DNA from: Akkermansiaceae bacterium
Lineage (GTDB): Bacteria; Verrucomicrobiota; Verrucomicrobiia; Verrucomicrobiales; Akkermansiaceae
Assembly (NCBI GenBank): GCA_028822935.1
Contig: JAPKCM010000024.1
Coordinates: 1-64,000, forward strand
Length of the DNA: 64,000 nucleotides
Direction: 5' to 3'
Made by a program: the position numbers and the translations under genes. How positions within the stretch are numbered: the stretch's first letter is position 1; every line of letters begins with the position of its first letter. Positions 26,319-34,237 of this stretch are shown in pieces. The notes under the pieces were generated by a model. That model was not told where the DNA came from. It did not search any database and saw only the letters and a program-made list of their open reading frames with translations.

Positions 26319-29306
26319 TTAGGGGCTGAAGGAATCGAGAATCGTCAGGCCGTCGGGGGCCACGAGAGCAAGATCACCCCCGGAATCCAGCAAGGTGAAA
26401 TTCGTATGAAGCGCCGCGGCATTCACGGCGCGGTCCTTGGATGAGGCAAAAACAAGGATCGTATTACCCGGCTCAATCACGGTGCTACTTGGAATCTGCC
26501 ACTGCCTTAGATTGGCAAGATCATTACTCAAGTAGTGATCATTCAGACACAAACCTCCTGTGCCAGTGTTGGTCAGTTCGATCCAATCGGAGAAAGCACC
26601 GTCCTCATCCTGAATGCCACTCGTATTCAGGGTCAGGAATTCTAAAATCTCCGCTTTGCCATCCATTTCGGCGATCGAGTCCAAGAGGCAGAAGGTCGTC
26701 TCAGCAATCTCGCGAGCTCCTGCCGCGTTCGGGTGGATGAAGTCCGGGAACCATTCCGGATGGCCCAATAAAGGCGTCTCCATATCCAGCAAGATTGAGT
26801 TGGTGCTGGCAGCAGCTTGGCGTATCCAGTCCAGCAAGATCACTAGGTTTGGGTTCATCGGATCCTGGTAAAAAGCCTGCCCGAGATAGAGGGGCGCAAG
26901 ATTGCTCCATTGGATGAAGAGAGGAGTAGAACCCGATTGAGCGAACGTGTCGACCAGCTGAAAGTATTCGACTTCAAAAGCCGCGTGCTGACTGACATTC
27001 CAGCCGGTGATGTCATTGATGCCCAGATTGCAAATAACGACGTCCGGACTCCATGCCACTGCCTCTGTATATTGCGTCGAGTCATCGTAGCGGTTCGAGA
27101 CGCGGTAGATTCCGGAACCCGATCTGCCAAAATTGCGCACCTCAAAATTGCTCGTGCCGAGAATTCCCTGAAGTTGAGCAGGGTATTTATCTGTAGGAGC
27201 AACGCCATAACCGGACGTAATCGAATCACCAATACACGCAACGCGGATCGTGCGCCCGGGAGCGATGATCCATTTGTCTGTTCGGAACGAGGAGGACGAA
27301 AAGCCGTCGCCGTTGAAGAGGTCGACATCGGGGTTCATGTCCCAAGCGTGGCGAACCGCGACTGGATTTGGGACTCCAGCTGCGGTGACTACAATCGTAT
27401 TCCCGGCGATTGTAGCCGTGGCGGACACGAAGCGGCGGTCCTTGCCAGAGATCTCAAAGTTTCTCACTGAGCCTCCATCATTGTCAACCAAGCCAGCGCC
27501 AAGATGATCAAACTCCAGTATAATGGTGTTGCCTGAGACGGTGTGGCTGCGGTAAACGGGACCAGAATAGGTGATGGCGTCGCCATACTGATTGGCACGG
27601 GCGATCGCGGCGAGTCGCTCACCGACGGGTTCCTTGTTGCTTGGGTGGACGTCGCCAGCGGCACCGTATTCGATGACGGTGGCGAGTTCACAGCCATCCA
27701 CGTCCTTAGCGACGCGTGCCTGGGCCTCGCGGTAATAGGGCCACATCGCGCGATTAGGTGCATTAATGAGTGGCAACTGCACCATGTAGAACGGGAAGTT
27801 TGGCTTACCGAAAGCGGTGCGCCAATCGGCGATCAAAGTCTTCATGACCTCTGTCTGGTAATCGGAGAGGCGGTTGCCGTTGATCTGATATTTACCCGTG
27901 GTGAACTCCGCGTTCGACTCGCCCTGATACCAAATTGCTCCCTTAAAGGTAAAGTCCTTCAGGTGGCTGATGCCCACGTAATAAAGGAAACCAGGGGCGT
28001 AGGGATGCAGATGTGGTTTGGCGGGATCAGCGTGGGTGTAGTTTGCCACATTGTTGTTGTAAACATTCTTAAAGAGACGAACTCCAGTCCATTGGCCGAG
28101 ATTGCGACATAGGTGCGGGCGCTCGAATGCTTCTGTGAGATGAAGACTAGATGCGTGGGCGGCAGGGCTGAGGTAAGCCTCGGTGCTGGTGCCACCGATA
28201 GAGGTATCCACAATGCCGATGGGCACGTTGAGATCGGTAGCGAGGTTGTGCGCAAAGAAATAGGCCACTGCGGATTGCGCCTGCACGGTGGTGGCATCCA
28301 TGACCTGCCATGTTCCCGCGTAGAAGTTTTCCGGCGTGAGATTGCCAAAGTCCGTGCTGTTGTAGACTTGGTTAGAGCCTGTCGCTACTGTGCCCTCCCA
28401 GTTGCACATGCGGATGAGCGGGTAGGTCGCTGCGTGTGGGCTGGTGCTGCTCTGGTCCACGCGCAAGTTCATGTTCGACTGGCCGGCTGCGAGCCAAACC
28501 TCGCCGATCAGGACGTCGGTGATCGTCTTTCCGGTTGAACCTGTAACCACAAGACTCTGCCCAGTGGCATTGGCTGTCATGGCATCGAGAGCGATCTCCC
28601 AGTTTCCCTGAGCGTCGGTGGTAGTGTTCTTCACCTGCCCAGCGAAGCTCACAGAAATAGCCTGGCTAGCCGCATCAACACCAAAGATTTTAACCGGTTC
28701 GTTTCTCTGTAGAACCATGTGATCCGCGAACGTGCGCCCGAGCTGAGTGATTGCAGATGGCGCCGTCCCGTCGTTCACGGTGATGTCGTCGAAGCTTGCT
28801 CCGCCAGTTGTCCCTGTCGCCAAAATCAGACGGACTTTAACATCCCCGGCTTTGTTGATTTCCACTGATTCAGATGCCCACCCGCCACCTGCGCCTCCGG
28901 CAATACTGATCGTTTCGGCATCTGTCCAGGTTTCGCCACCGTCGAGCAAATCAGTAGTCCATTGGACCGTGAGACTACCGTTGGTAGCTGTGTATCTTTC
29001 CCAGCTGAAGTCGATCGTGCCAACACCTGCAGCGCCGGCGGCATCGACGGTAATGTAATGCCCCGCGTTACCAATGACAGTGGATTGAGCTCCGGTAAGA
29101 TTTTGACCAGTCCATGTGCCAGCGAAGACTCCCGCAGGGCCCGCCGTCCAAATTGCACCGTCAGCTGCGGTGACGTTATTTCCTGCGGTTTGATGATCGC
29201 CCGCGGCAAAATTATCAGTCGTTTCGAAGCTGGTCGTTGAAACAACCGTGGCATGCGATGCCAGGCTGGACACGGTGAGTGCCGCAAGTGTGTATTGAAG
29301 TTTCAT
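26319..29306 (-). CDS. Secreted two-domain SGNH esterase (sialate O-acetylesterase-like), N-terminal part of a broken gene
   Basis: A 995-residue exported protein with a signal peptide (MKLQYTLAALTVSSLASHA) and an N-terminal beta-sandwich (about 20-180). A sialate O-acetylesterase-type SGNH domain (about 188-640) has GEVWLAAGQSN with Ser276, GESN at 463-466 and DVHP (Asp552/His554). A second, GDSL-type SGNH domain (about 688-880) has GDSI with Ser695, LGIND, and DFIHP (Asp855/His858). A lamin-tail domain (about 886-990) follows. It ends abruptly in this last domain because of a one-base frameshift. Two catalytic SGNH domains in one chain suggest removal of acyl groups from polysaccharides. 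The enzymatic domains are intact, so the truncated product could still act. Confidence 0.82.
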   Translation of the reverse strand: MKLQYTLAALTVSSLASHATVVSTTSFETTDNFAAGDHQTAGNNVTAADGAIWTAGPAGVFAGTWTGQNLTGAQSTVIGNAGHYITVDAAGAAGVGTIDFSWERYTATNGSLTVQWTTDLLDGGETWTDAETISIAGGAGGGWASESVEINKAGDVKVRLILATGTTGGASFDDITVNDGTAPSAITQLGRTFADHMVLQRNEPVKIFGVDAASQAISVSFAGQVKNTTTDAQGNWEIALDAMTANATGQSLVVTGSTGKTITDVLIGEVWLAAGQSNMNLRVDQSSTSPHAATYPLIRMCNWEGTVATGSNQVYNSTDFGNLTPENFYAGTWQVMDATTVQAQSAVAYFFAHNLATDLNVPIGIVDTSIGGTSTEAYLSPAAHASSLHLTEAFERPHLCRNLGQWTGVRLFKNVYNNNVANYTHADPAKPHLHPYAPGFLYYVGISHLKDFTFKGAIWYQGESNAEFTTGKYQINGNRLSDYQTEVMKTLIADWRTAFGKPNFPFYMVQLPLINAPNRAMWPYYREAQARVAKDVDGCELATVIEYGAAGDVHPSNKEPVGERLAAIARANQYGDAITYSGPVYRSHTVSGNTIILEFDHLGAGLVDNDGGSVRNFEISGKDRRFVSATATIAGNTIVVTAAGVPNPVAVRHAWDMNPDVDLFNGDGFSSSSFRTDKWIIAPGRTIRVACIGDSITSGYGVAPTDKYPAQLQGILGTSNFEVRNFGRSGSGIYRVSNRYDDSTQYTEAVAWSPDVVICNLGINDITGWNVSQHAAFEVEYFQLVDTFAQSGSTPLFIQWSNLAPLYLGQAFYQDPMNPNLVILLDWIRQAAASTNSILLDMETPLLGHPEWFPDFIHPNAAGAREIAETTFCLLDSIAEMDGKAEILEFLTLNTSGIQDEDGAFSDWIELTNTGTGGLCLNDHYLSNDLANLRQWQIPSSTVIEPGNTILVFASSKDRAVNAAALHTNFTLLDSGGDLALVAPDGLTILDSFSP

Positions 29307-29480
29307 TGTTGGTAAGTTGTGGTCAACGTGTTTTGAGAAGTTCAGTTACGGGAAGACCGGGAACCTACGCCGGAACAGGCACGAGCACTTGAGCTTTAAA
29401 GTCGAGTGTCAAGCCTACCAGATGCAATCATCGCGGGGGGTGCCATGATAAAGTCTGCAAACACGTGGAAGGACAAGAAG

Positions 29481-29511
29481 AAGCCCGCTTCCCAACGAAG
29501 GAAACGGGCTT
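29481..29511 (-). terminator. Hairpin terminator after the PEP-CTERM gene
   Basis: A 12-bp stem (AAGCCCGYTTCC/GGAAACGGGCTT, one G-T pair) with loop CAACGAA lies about 35 bases after the stop of the minus-strand gene. It is followed in that direction by CTTCTTCTTGTCC. Stem strength and position fit a factor-independent terminator, although the T-run is interrupted. Confidence 0.75.
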
Positions 29512-29546
29512 AAAGTAGCTAATCCGTAAGATCAACCGCAACGCAA

Positions 29547-30281
29547 TTACTTGCGGCGGCGGAGCAGAGCAAGAGCACCGAGGCCGAGAAGGGTAGCGGA
29601 GGAAGGCTCTGGAATCGGTGCAAAAGCACCAGTGACGTCATAGGCAGCATACTCGATCTCGTAGATGCTTCCAACTCCGCCGGTGCTAGAGCAGCAGTCA
29701 CCGACGATCAGACGGGTAAGACCCGTGTTAAGAGTCGCGCCCTGAGTATCAGTCAGAAGTGCACCATCACGCCATACGTTGTAGACATTGTTAGGCTGAT
29801 CATAGGCAATACGGAAGTTATGAAAGCCGGCCGTGTTGTCTGTCGTGTCAAGACCGATGGTAGTACCAGCACCCGCTGAGACACCATTGTCGTTGGCAGT
29901 AATGATACCAGCACCTGCACCGACCTGAGCACCCCATATACTGGCAGCACCACCAACCGACGCCACATGTATACGAGCCTCGATCGTCCAAGAATCAGTA
30001 GCAGCCATAGCCTCCCAGGCGGATATCCCGTTATTAAGTTGAAGCCAACCGTTGTTGGTTGTCTGGTTAATGAGAAGATTGGTGCCATTCAGGGAGTAGT
30101 CGGCCGTCGTGCCACCACTTGCACCAGCGCCATCCCAGCCGTTGGCGTAGGCAGCTCCGTCCCAGATCTCGTTACCCAGATAGTATTGGGAAAATGCAGA
30201 TGCGTCCTTGGTAGCAGTAACCGCTGCATTTGCAGCAATGGTGGTCACAGCCAGCGCCGCGATCGTGTATTTCAATTTCAT
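29547..30281 (-). CDS. PEP-CTERM sorted protein with LamG-like GDCC module
   Basis: A 244-residue surface protein. It has a signal peptide (MKLKYTIAALAVTTIAANA), nearly the same opening as the neighbouring esterase. A LamG-like beta-sandwich domain (about 35-220) contains NGWLQLNNGISAWEA, SWTIEARIHV and RLIVGDCCSS. The C-terminal PEP-CTERM sorting signal is PEPSS plus a hydrophobic helix and RRRK. The ATG at 30281 is preferred; upstream in-frame extension is not protein-like. The signal marks it for the exosortase/EPS pathway, in which the C-terminus is cleaved and the protein is attached outside. The role is unknown but likely sugar or protein binding. Confidence 0.85.
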   Translation of the reverse strand: MKLKYTIAALAVTTIAANAAVTATKDASAFSQYYLGNEIWDGAAYANGWDGAGASGGTTADYSLNGTNLLINQTTNNGWLQLNNGISAWEAMAATDSWTIEARIHVASVGGAASIWGAQVGAGAGIITANDNGVSAGAGTTIGLDTTDNTAGFHNFRIAYDQPNNVYNVWRDGALLTDTQGATLNTGLTRLIVGDCCSSTGGVGSIYEIEYAAYDVTGAFAPIPEPSSATLLGLGALALLRRRK

Positions 30282-30555
30282 AATTTTTCTCATTTCGTGA
30301 TTTGGGTAAAGCTTACTTTGAAAATAGCCCAGTGGCCCAAACGCGCGATTAATGACTAGTGGTCGTAATACAAAACCACTTTTACTTGCTCTTGTGATGC
30401 TACCCGATGCGAACTGCTTGTGCTGAGCCCCGGCATTCACACCGGCCTTGCGCTGTGTCTGGGAAGCGCAAGTAATCATCGAAGATAGCTTCTTTTTTTC
30501 ACAACCGGGGCAACCCCACAGTAAATTGGAACACCAAAGCCCTGACCAGCATCAC

Positions 30556-30960
30556 TTACCCACCAGCGAAAACCGGATTGAAGCCAGCCTCGGTGAGGAT
30601 GCGCTTTACCTCGTCTCGCTTGTCGCCCTGAATTTCAATGCAGCCATCTTTCACGGTCCCCCCCACCCCACAGGATTTCCGTAGCACCTTTGCGAGTTCC
30701 TTTTTTTCAGGGAGGCCGATCCCCGTGAAATTTTTGACGACGATGACCGCTTTTCCGCCGCGATGAGCGGTCTGCCGGACAATATCGACCCGACCCCTAC
30801 TCGTGTTTTTCTGACCCCGCTTCGAAATCTTCACCGGAACAGACTCCTCAGGCCCCGCAGGTAGGTCACCGAGTCCATCCAAGGCTCCAAGGGCCCCAAA
30901 GGCATTGGGGACTTCCGGCTCCTCCTTCAAACGTGCGGTCTTATCTTTCCTGCGACTCAT
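30556..30960 (-). CDS. yciH: SUI1/eIF1-like translation factor (YciH family)
   Basis: A 134-residue protein with a C-terminal SUI1 domain (about 58-130). It includes the basic strand GRVDIVRQTAHRGGKAVIVVKNFTG, the LAKVLRKSCGVGGTVK helix and turn, and the closing IEIQGDKRDEVKRILTE. The N-terminal 50 residues are acidic and probably disordered. Bacterial SUI1 proteins are thought to influence start-codon selection, and their physiological role is still unclear. It is monocistronic. The GCC-rich upstream region shows no operon partner. Confidence 0.9.
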   Translation of the reverse strand: MSRRKDKTARLKEEPEVPNAFGALGALDGLGDLPAGPEESVPVKISKRGQKNTSRGRVDIVRQTAHRGGKAVIVVKNFTGIGLPEKKELAKVLRKSCGVGGTVKDGCIEIQGDKRDEVKRILTEAGFNPVFAGG

Positions 30961-30991
30961 CCCCCCTATTCAACGTCGATTTTCAAGAATC

Positions 30992-31222
30992 TCACGCTTT
31001 TTCCCCAGAATCTAAATGTGTTTCAAAAAGCAATACGCCTACGACATACTCCCTCCACGAAAGTAGGACCTCTACTTTGCCGTGGGAAGAATGAGATCTC
31101 GCGATCCCTCTTCCCCGCCTCTCCACGACTTTGAAGGTGAAGAGTGAGACCCGCGTCGGCCAACTCTCCGCGGGGAACTTTGCAAGACGATAGGCCTTGT
31201 CCACATCCACTTCGGTTGCCAC
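30992..31222 (-). other. Unassigned open frame upstream of the kinase gene
   Basis: A 76-codon minus-strand frame (VATEVDVDKAYRLAKFPAESWPTRVSLFTFKVVERR in pieces) looks partly protein-like, and a neighbouring frame upstream (EAIYDYAKRS) may belong with it. No motif, start signal or family was recognised. It could be a decayed gene or chance. Confidence 0.25.
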
Positions 31223-31307
31223 ACGTTCATGGAGCGTTTGGCATAATCGTAAATGGCTTCTTGCGCGACCGAGAATCCATCCTAAGTTACTTGCAGCCTA
31301 TTTCTCT

Positions 31308-33938
31308 ATGGATTCTTCTGCCTCCTCAGCTACCTTCCACGCCCCCGAGGTCGAGGAACTCCGCCAGCTTTTCCCGGCCTACGAACTGGGTAACTTCATC
31401 GCGCAGGGAGGAATGGGGGCCGTCTACAGCGCCCAACAGAAATCGCTTGATCGCCCCGTCGCCATCAAGATCCTCCCCAAGCAATTTGGTGCTGACCCTC
31501 AGTTCCGAGCCAGCTTCAAGGCGGAGGCCAAAGCGATGGCCAAAGTCAACCACCCCAACCTGATCGCAGTTTACGACTTCGGAGACGCGGACGGGATGCT
31601 TTATATCATCATGGAGCTCGTGGAGGGGAAGTCACTCCACCACTCCGCGCATGGCAAGGCGATCGAACAGGCCGCGGCAGCCCGGATCATTTCTGCAATC
31701 TGCCGGGGGCTGGCCCACGCACATCAGGGTGGCATTCTCCACCGGGACATCAAGCCGAGCAACATCCTACTTGACCCCGCGGCCGTCCCGAAGATTGGTG
31801 ACTTCGGCCTGGCCCGCCCAGTCGGAGAGGACTACAACCCCGACGAAGTTATTTGGGGCACTCCCGGCTACACCGCTCCAGAGGTTCTTGAGAGCCCAAA
31901 CACCGTCGACCAGCGGGCGGATATTTTCTCAATCGGCGTTCTCTTTTACGAACTCCTGACCGCACAGCTTCCTACCTCCCCTTGGCAGAAGCCGTCCAGC
32001 CTGTCGATTTGCGACCCCCAATTCGACACGATCATCCGCCGGGCCACCCATCCCTCTCCCGGGATGCGATACGCGAACGCCTCGGAGATGGCAGATGAAC
32101 TGGACGCGGTCGTTAAACGCTTGGCCGGCGGAATTCTTACGCGTTCCTCGGCAGCCGGAGCTCCCCCTCAATCTCCTGCACCGCCCCACCCAATTCAGCC
32201 CCACCTCTCTTCCTCCAAACCCAAGTCCGGACTTCTGATCGCAGCGGCGATCGTCGCGCTGCTCGTTATCGCTGGTGGCCTCATCGGGGCTTTGTCCAAC
32301 AAGACCCCTCCGGCTACGAGCCTGATCCCGGATCCCGCCACGGAAGATCCAAAGAAGCAGCCCGTACTGGCCACAAAAAATAAAACCCCAATCGAGAACC
32401 CGGAAATCAATCTTCCACAAAAACCTGAGCCAGCCCCGGTCCCTCCAGAACAAAGCAAGGCGGAGAGTCCACTCGATACCCTCGCCCGTCTTCGCACCAA
32501 TCTTCGTAAGGGCAACTATGCGGAACTGCCCGAAGGCACACTCAAGCGAGATGGCTCCCACTTCTTTCTCGTCCGCACCCCACTCTCCTGGCTGCGGGCC
32601 TCCCACTTTGCGGAAGCCCACGGCGCACAGCTGGCCGTTTTGGAAGAAAAGGAGGCACTCAGCTGGGTGCTCGAAGCATTCGCTCTCAAATCTGCTCACT
32701 GGATGGGACTCTCGGATTCGGGCACCGAATCCAAATGGCATTGGGCCAACGGAAACGTCCTGAGCACGGACCTCTGGGCTCCGGGACAGCCGGATGACTC
32801 TCCCGAAAAAAAGGACGGCGAGGATTTTGCCGCTCTTCTCCCCGGCCCCGCCTTAGAGGATCTTCCTGCGACCCGCGAACTCCCCTTTCTTCTCCAATGG
32901 CACGAATCAGGTGAACAACCTGGGTCACTCCGGCAACAAATTAAGCGGGTCGCCACTGCCTTCAGAGAAAAGCAAACCCCAATCTTCCCGACCGGCACGC
33001 GTAACGTCGGCGGTTCTCGATTTCTCATAGTCCCTGAAGCCGTTTCGTGGGATGAGGCATCCGCCCTCGCCACAATCGCGGGGGGTCACCTAGCCGTACC
33101 CTCATCGTCTGCCGAAGGTGGTTGGATGCTTCAGGCAATGCAATCTTACCTGAATAATTCTAATGGCCTTTGGGTCGGAGCAAGCCTCTCGCCGCCGCCT
33201 AAACAACGCTGGACTTTTGTTACCGCCGAACACTTCGAGTTTGTGACCTGGGCGCCCGGCCAACCTGATCTCAAGGATACCCCTCAGCCAGTCCTGCAGA
33301 TCCGAAGGGAAGCAGATGGTGAATTAGGCTATCACAATTCGGGGCGGGCCATCGGTCAGGCCGGAGCTTTCCTACTGGAATGGTCCGCCCGCTCCCGCCG
33401 CAACATGCCGGGCAAGAACAACCCCCGTGGCCCGGCCGACATCAAAGAGTGGCTCGCAGCCCTCCGTCAGAAAATCGTCATTGCCGAAAAATCATCCTAC
33501 GAACGCTACCAGCAGAGCCATGAGAAGAATTTTGAGAGATTTCTCGATGACCTCGAGAAAGAAACGGAGACGGCCCGCCGCTTCAGCAAGGAAGCAAAGG
33601 ACTACATTGACTCCATCACGAAAGGGATCGAAGAGGCCGGTGAAATCCCTCTCGATCTAGGGAGCGAACGAGCCCGCCGCTTCATCGGCGAACTCCACGA
33701 GAAGGCTCTCGAGAAGCAAACCAAACTGTGGGAAGACTACCAAAGCGAATTTCAAGCAGCCAAGACGCGCTACCTCGATAAACTCCAATCTGAGTTAGAA
33801 CGCCGCACCCAACAAAGGGACAAAAAGGCCATGAGCTACCTCAAGCGTGAACTGAGAGCCGTTAGTGATGATCGCTATTTCCGAGAGATTATCAGTGGAG
33901 GGAATCCTTCCGTCCCCGACCAAGACGAGGCCCCCTAA
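31308..33938 (+). CDS. Membrane Ser/Thr protein kinase with two C-type-lectin-like domains
   Basis: An 876-residue kinase-receptor. Residues 25-275 are a Hanks-type kinase with the glycine loop AQGGMGAVY (32-40), VAIK Lys54, catalytic HRD (145-147) in HRDIKPSN, DFG (165-167), and APE. A proline-rich linker leads to one transmembrane helix (about 308-329), which places the rest outside. Two C-type-lectin-like domains follow (about 410-532 and 560-690), each with W-MGLSDS/WVGASL and a WAPGQPD motif; the cysteines of animal lectins are missing. The last 180 residues are a charged coiled coil. The ATG at 31308 was chosen because upstream codons are not protein-like. It probably senses an extracellular ligand. 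The next gene is a giant CotH protein. Confidence 0.85.
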   Translation: MDSSASSATFHAPEVEELRQLFPAYELGNFIAQGGMGAVYSAQQKSLDRPVAIKILPKQFGADPQFRASFKAEAKAMAKVNHPNLIAVYDFGDADGMLYIIMELVEGKSLHHSAHGKAIEQAAAARIISAICRGLAHAHQGGILHRDIKPSNILLDPAAVPKIGDFGLARPVGEDYNPDEVIWGTPGYTAPEVLESPNTVDQRADIFSIGVLFYELLTAQLPTSPWQKPSSLSICDPQFDTIIRRATHPSPGMRYANASEMADELDAVVKRLAGGILTRSSAAGAPPQSPAPPHPIQPHLSSSKPKSGLLIAAAIVALLVIAGGLIGALSNKTPPATSLIPDPATEDPKKQPVLATKNKTPIENPEINLPQKPEPAPVPPEQSKAESPLDTLARLRTNLRKGNYAELPEGTLKRDGSHFFLVRTPLSWLRASHFAEAHGAQLAVLEEKEALSWVLEAFALKSAHWMGLSDSGTESKWHWANGNVLSTDLWAPGQPDDSPEKKDGEDFAALLPGPALEDLPATRELPFLLQWHESGEQPGSLRQQIKRVATAFREKQTPIFPTGTRNVGGSRFLIVPEAVSWDEASALATIAGGHLAVPSSSAEGGWMLQAMQSYLNNSNGLWVGASLSPPPKQRWTFVTAEHFEFVTWAPGQPDLKDTPQPVLQIRREADGELGYHNSGRAIGQAGAFLLEWSARSRRNMPGKNNPRGPADIKEWLAALRQKIVIAEKSSYERYQQSHEKNFERFLDDLEKETETARRFSKEAKDYIDSITKGIEEAGEIPLDLGSERARRFIGELHEKALEKQTKLWEDYQSEFQAAKTRYLDKLQSELERRTQQRDKKAMSYLKRELRAVSDDRYFREIISGGNPSVPDQDEAP

Positions 33939-33947
33939 ACAGGGGGC
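33930..33947 (+). terminator. Hairpin overlapping the kinase stop codon
   Basis: A perfect 7-bp GC stem (GCCCCCT/AGGGGGC) with loop AAAC contains the TAA stop of the kinase gene. No T-run follows, so it may act as a terminator only with help, or slow ribosomes and protect the mRNA end. Confidence 0.5.
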
Positions 33948-33986
33948 ACCCTTCCCTCCCTACCAGACGGGCTTTTCTGGCAGACC

Positions 33987-34112
33987 TCACGGCGTAAGAC
34001 CATGGGCGAGATCTTCATAGGCCTCATCCCAGGAGATTACCCGTCGTTTATCACGCTTTTCGGACTCACGGAAGGGTTTGAAGGCAACGAGGTGTCGTTT
34101 TCCAATACCCAC
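33987..34112 (-). CDS. Small charged protein candidate
   Basis: A 41-residue frame from a GTG that follows an in-frame TAA. It is rich in Lys/Arg/Glu (KRHLVAFKPFRESEKRDKRR, then VISWDEAYEDLAHGLTP) and looks more protein-like than neighbouring frames. No family was recognised and no ribosome-binding site is evident. It is antisense to the leader of the CotH gene. Confidence 0.3.
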   Translation of the reverse strand: MGIGKRHLVAFKPFRESEKRDKRRVISWDEAYEDLAHGLTP

Positions 34113-34237
34113 TTAACACGACCGCTTCCTTCCCCTTGCTTGATCGCCCTGCAAACCAGTCCAATCTTATTTTCTCCCCAAATAGAAAACCGAAGACGAC
34201 TCTTCTTAAAGAGAGAACGCTAGTCGAATTCCAGAAC

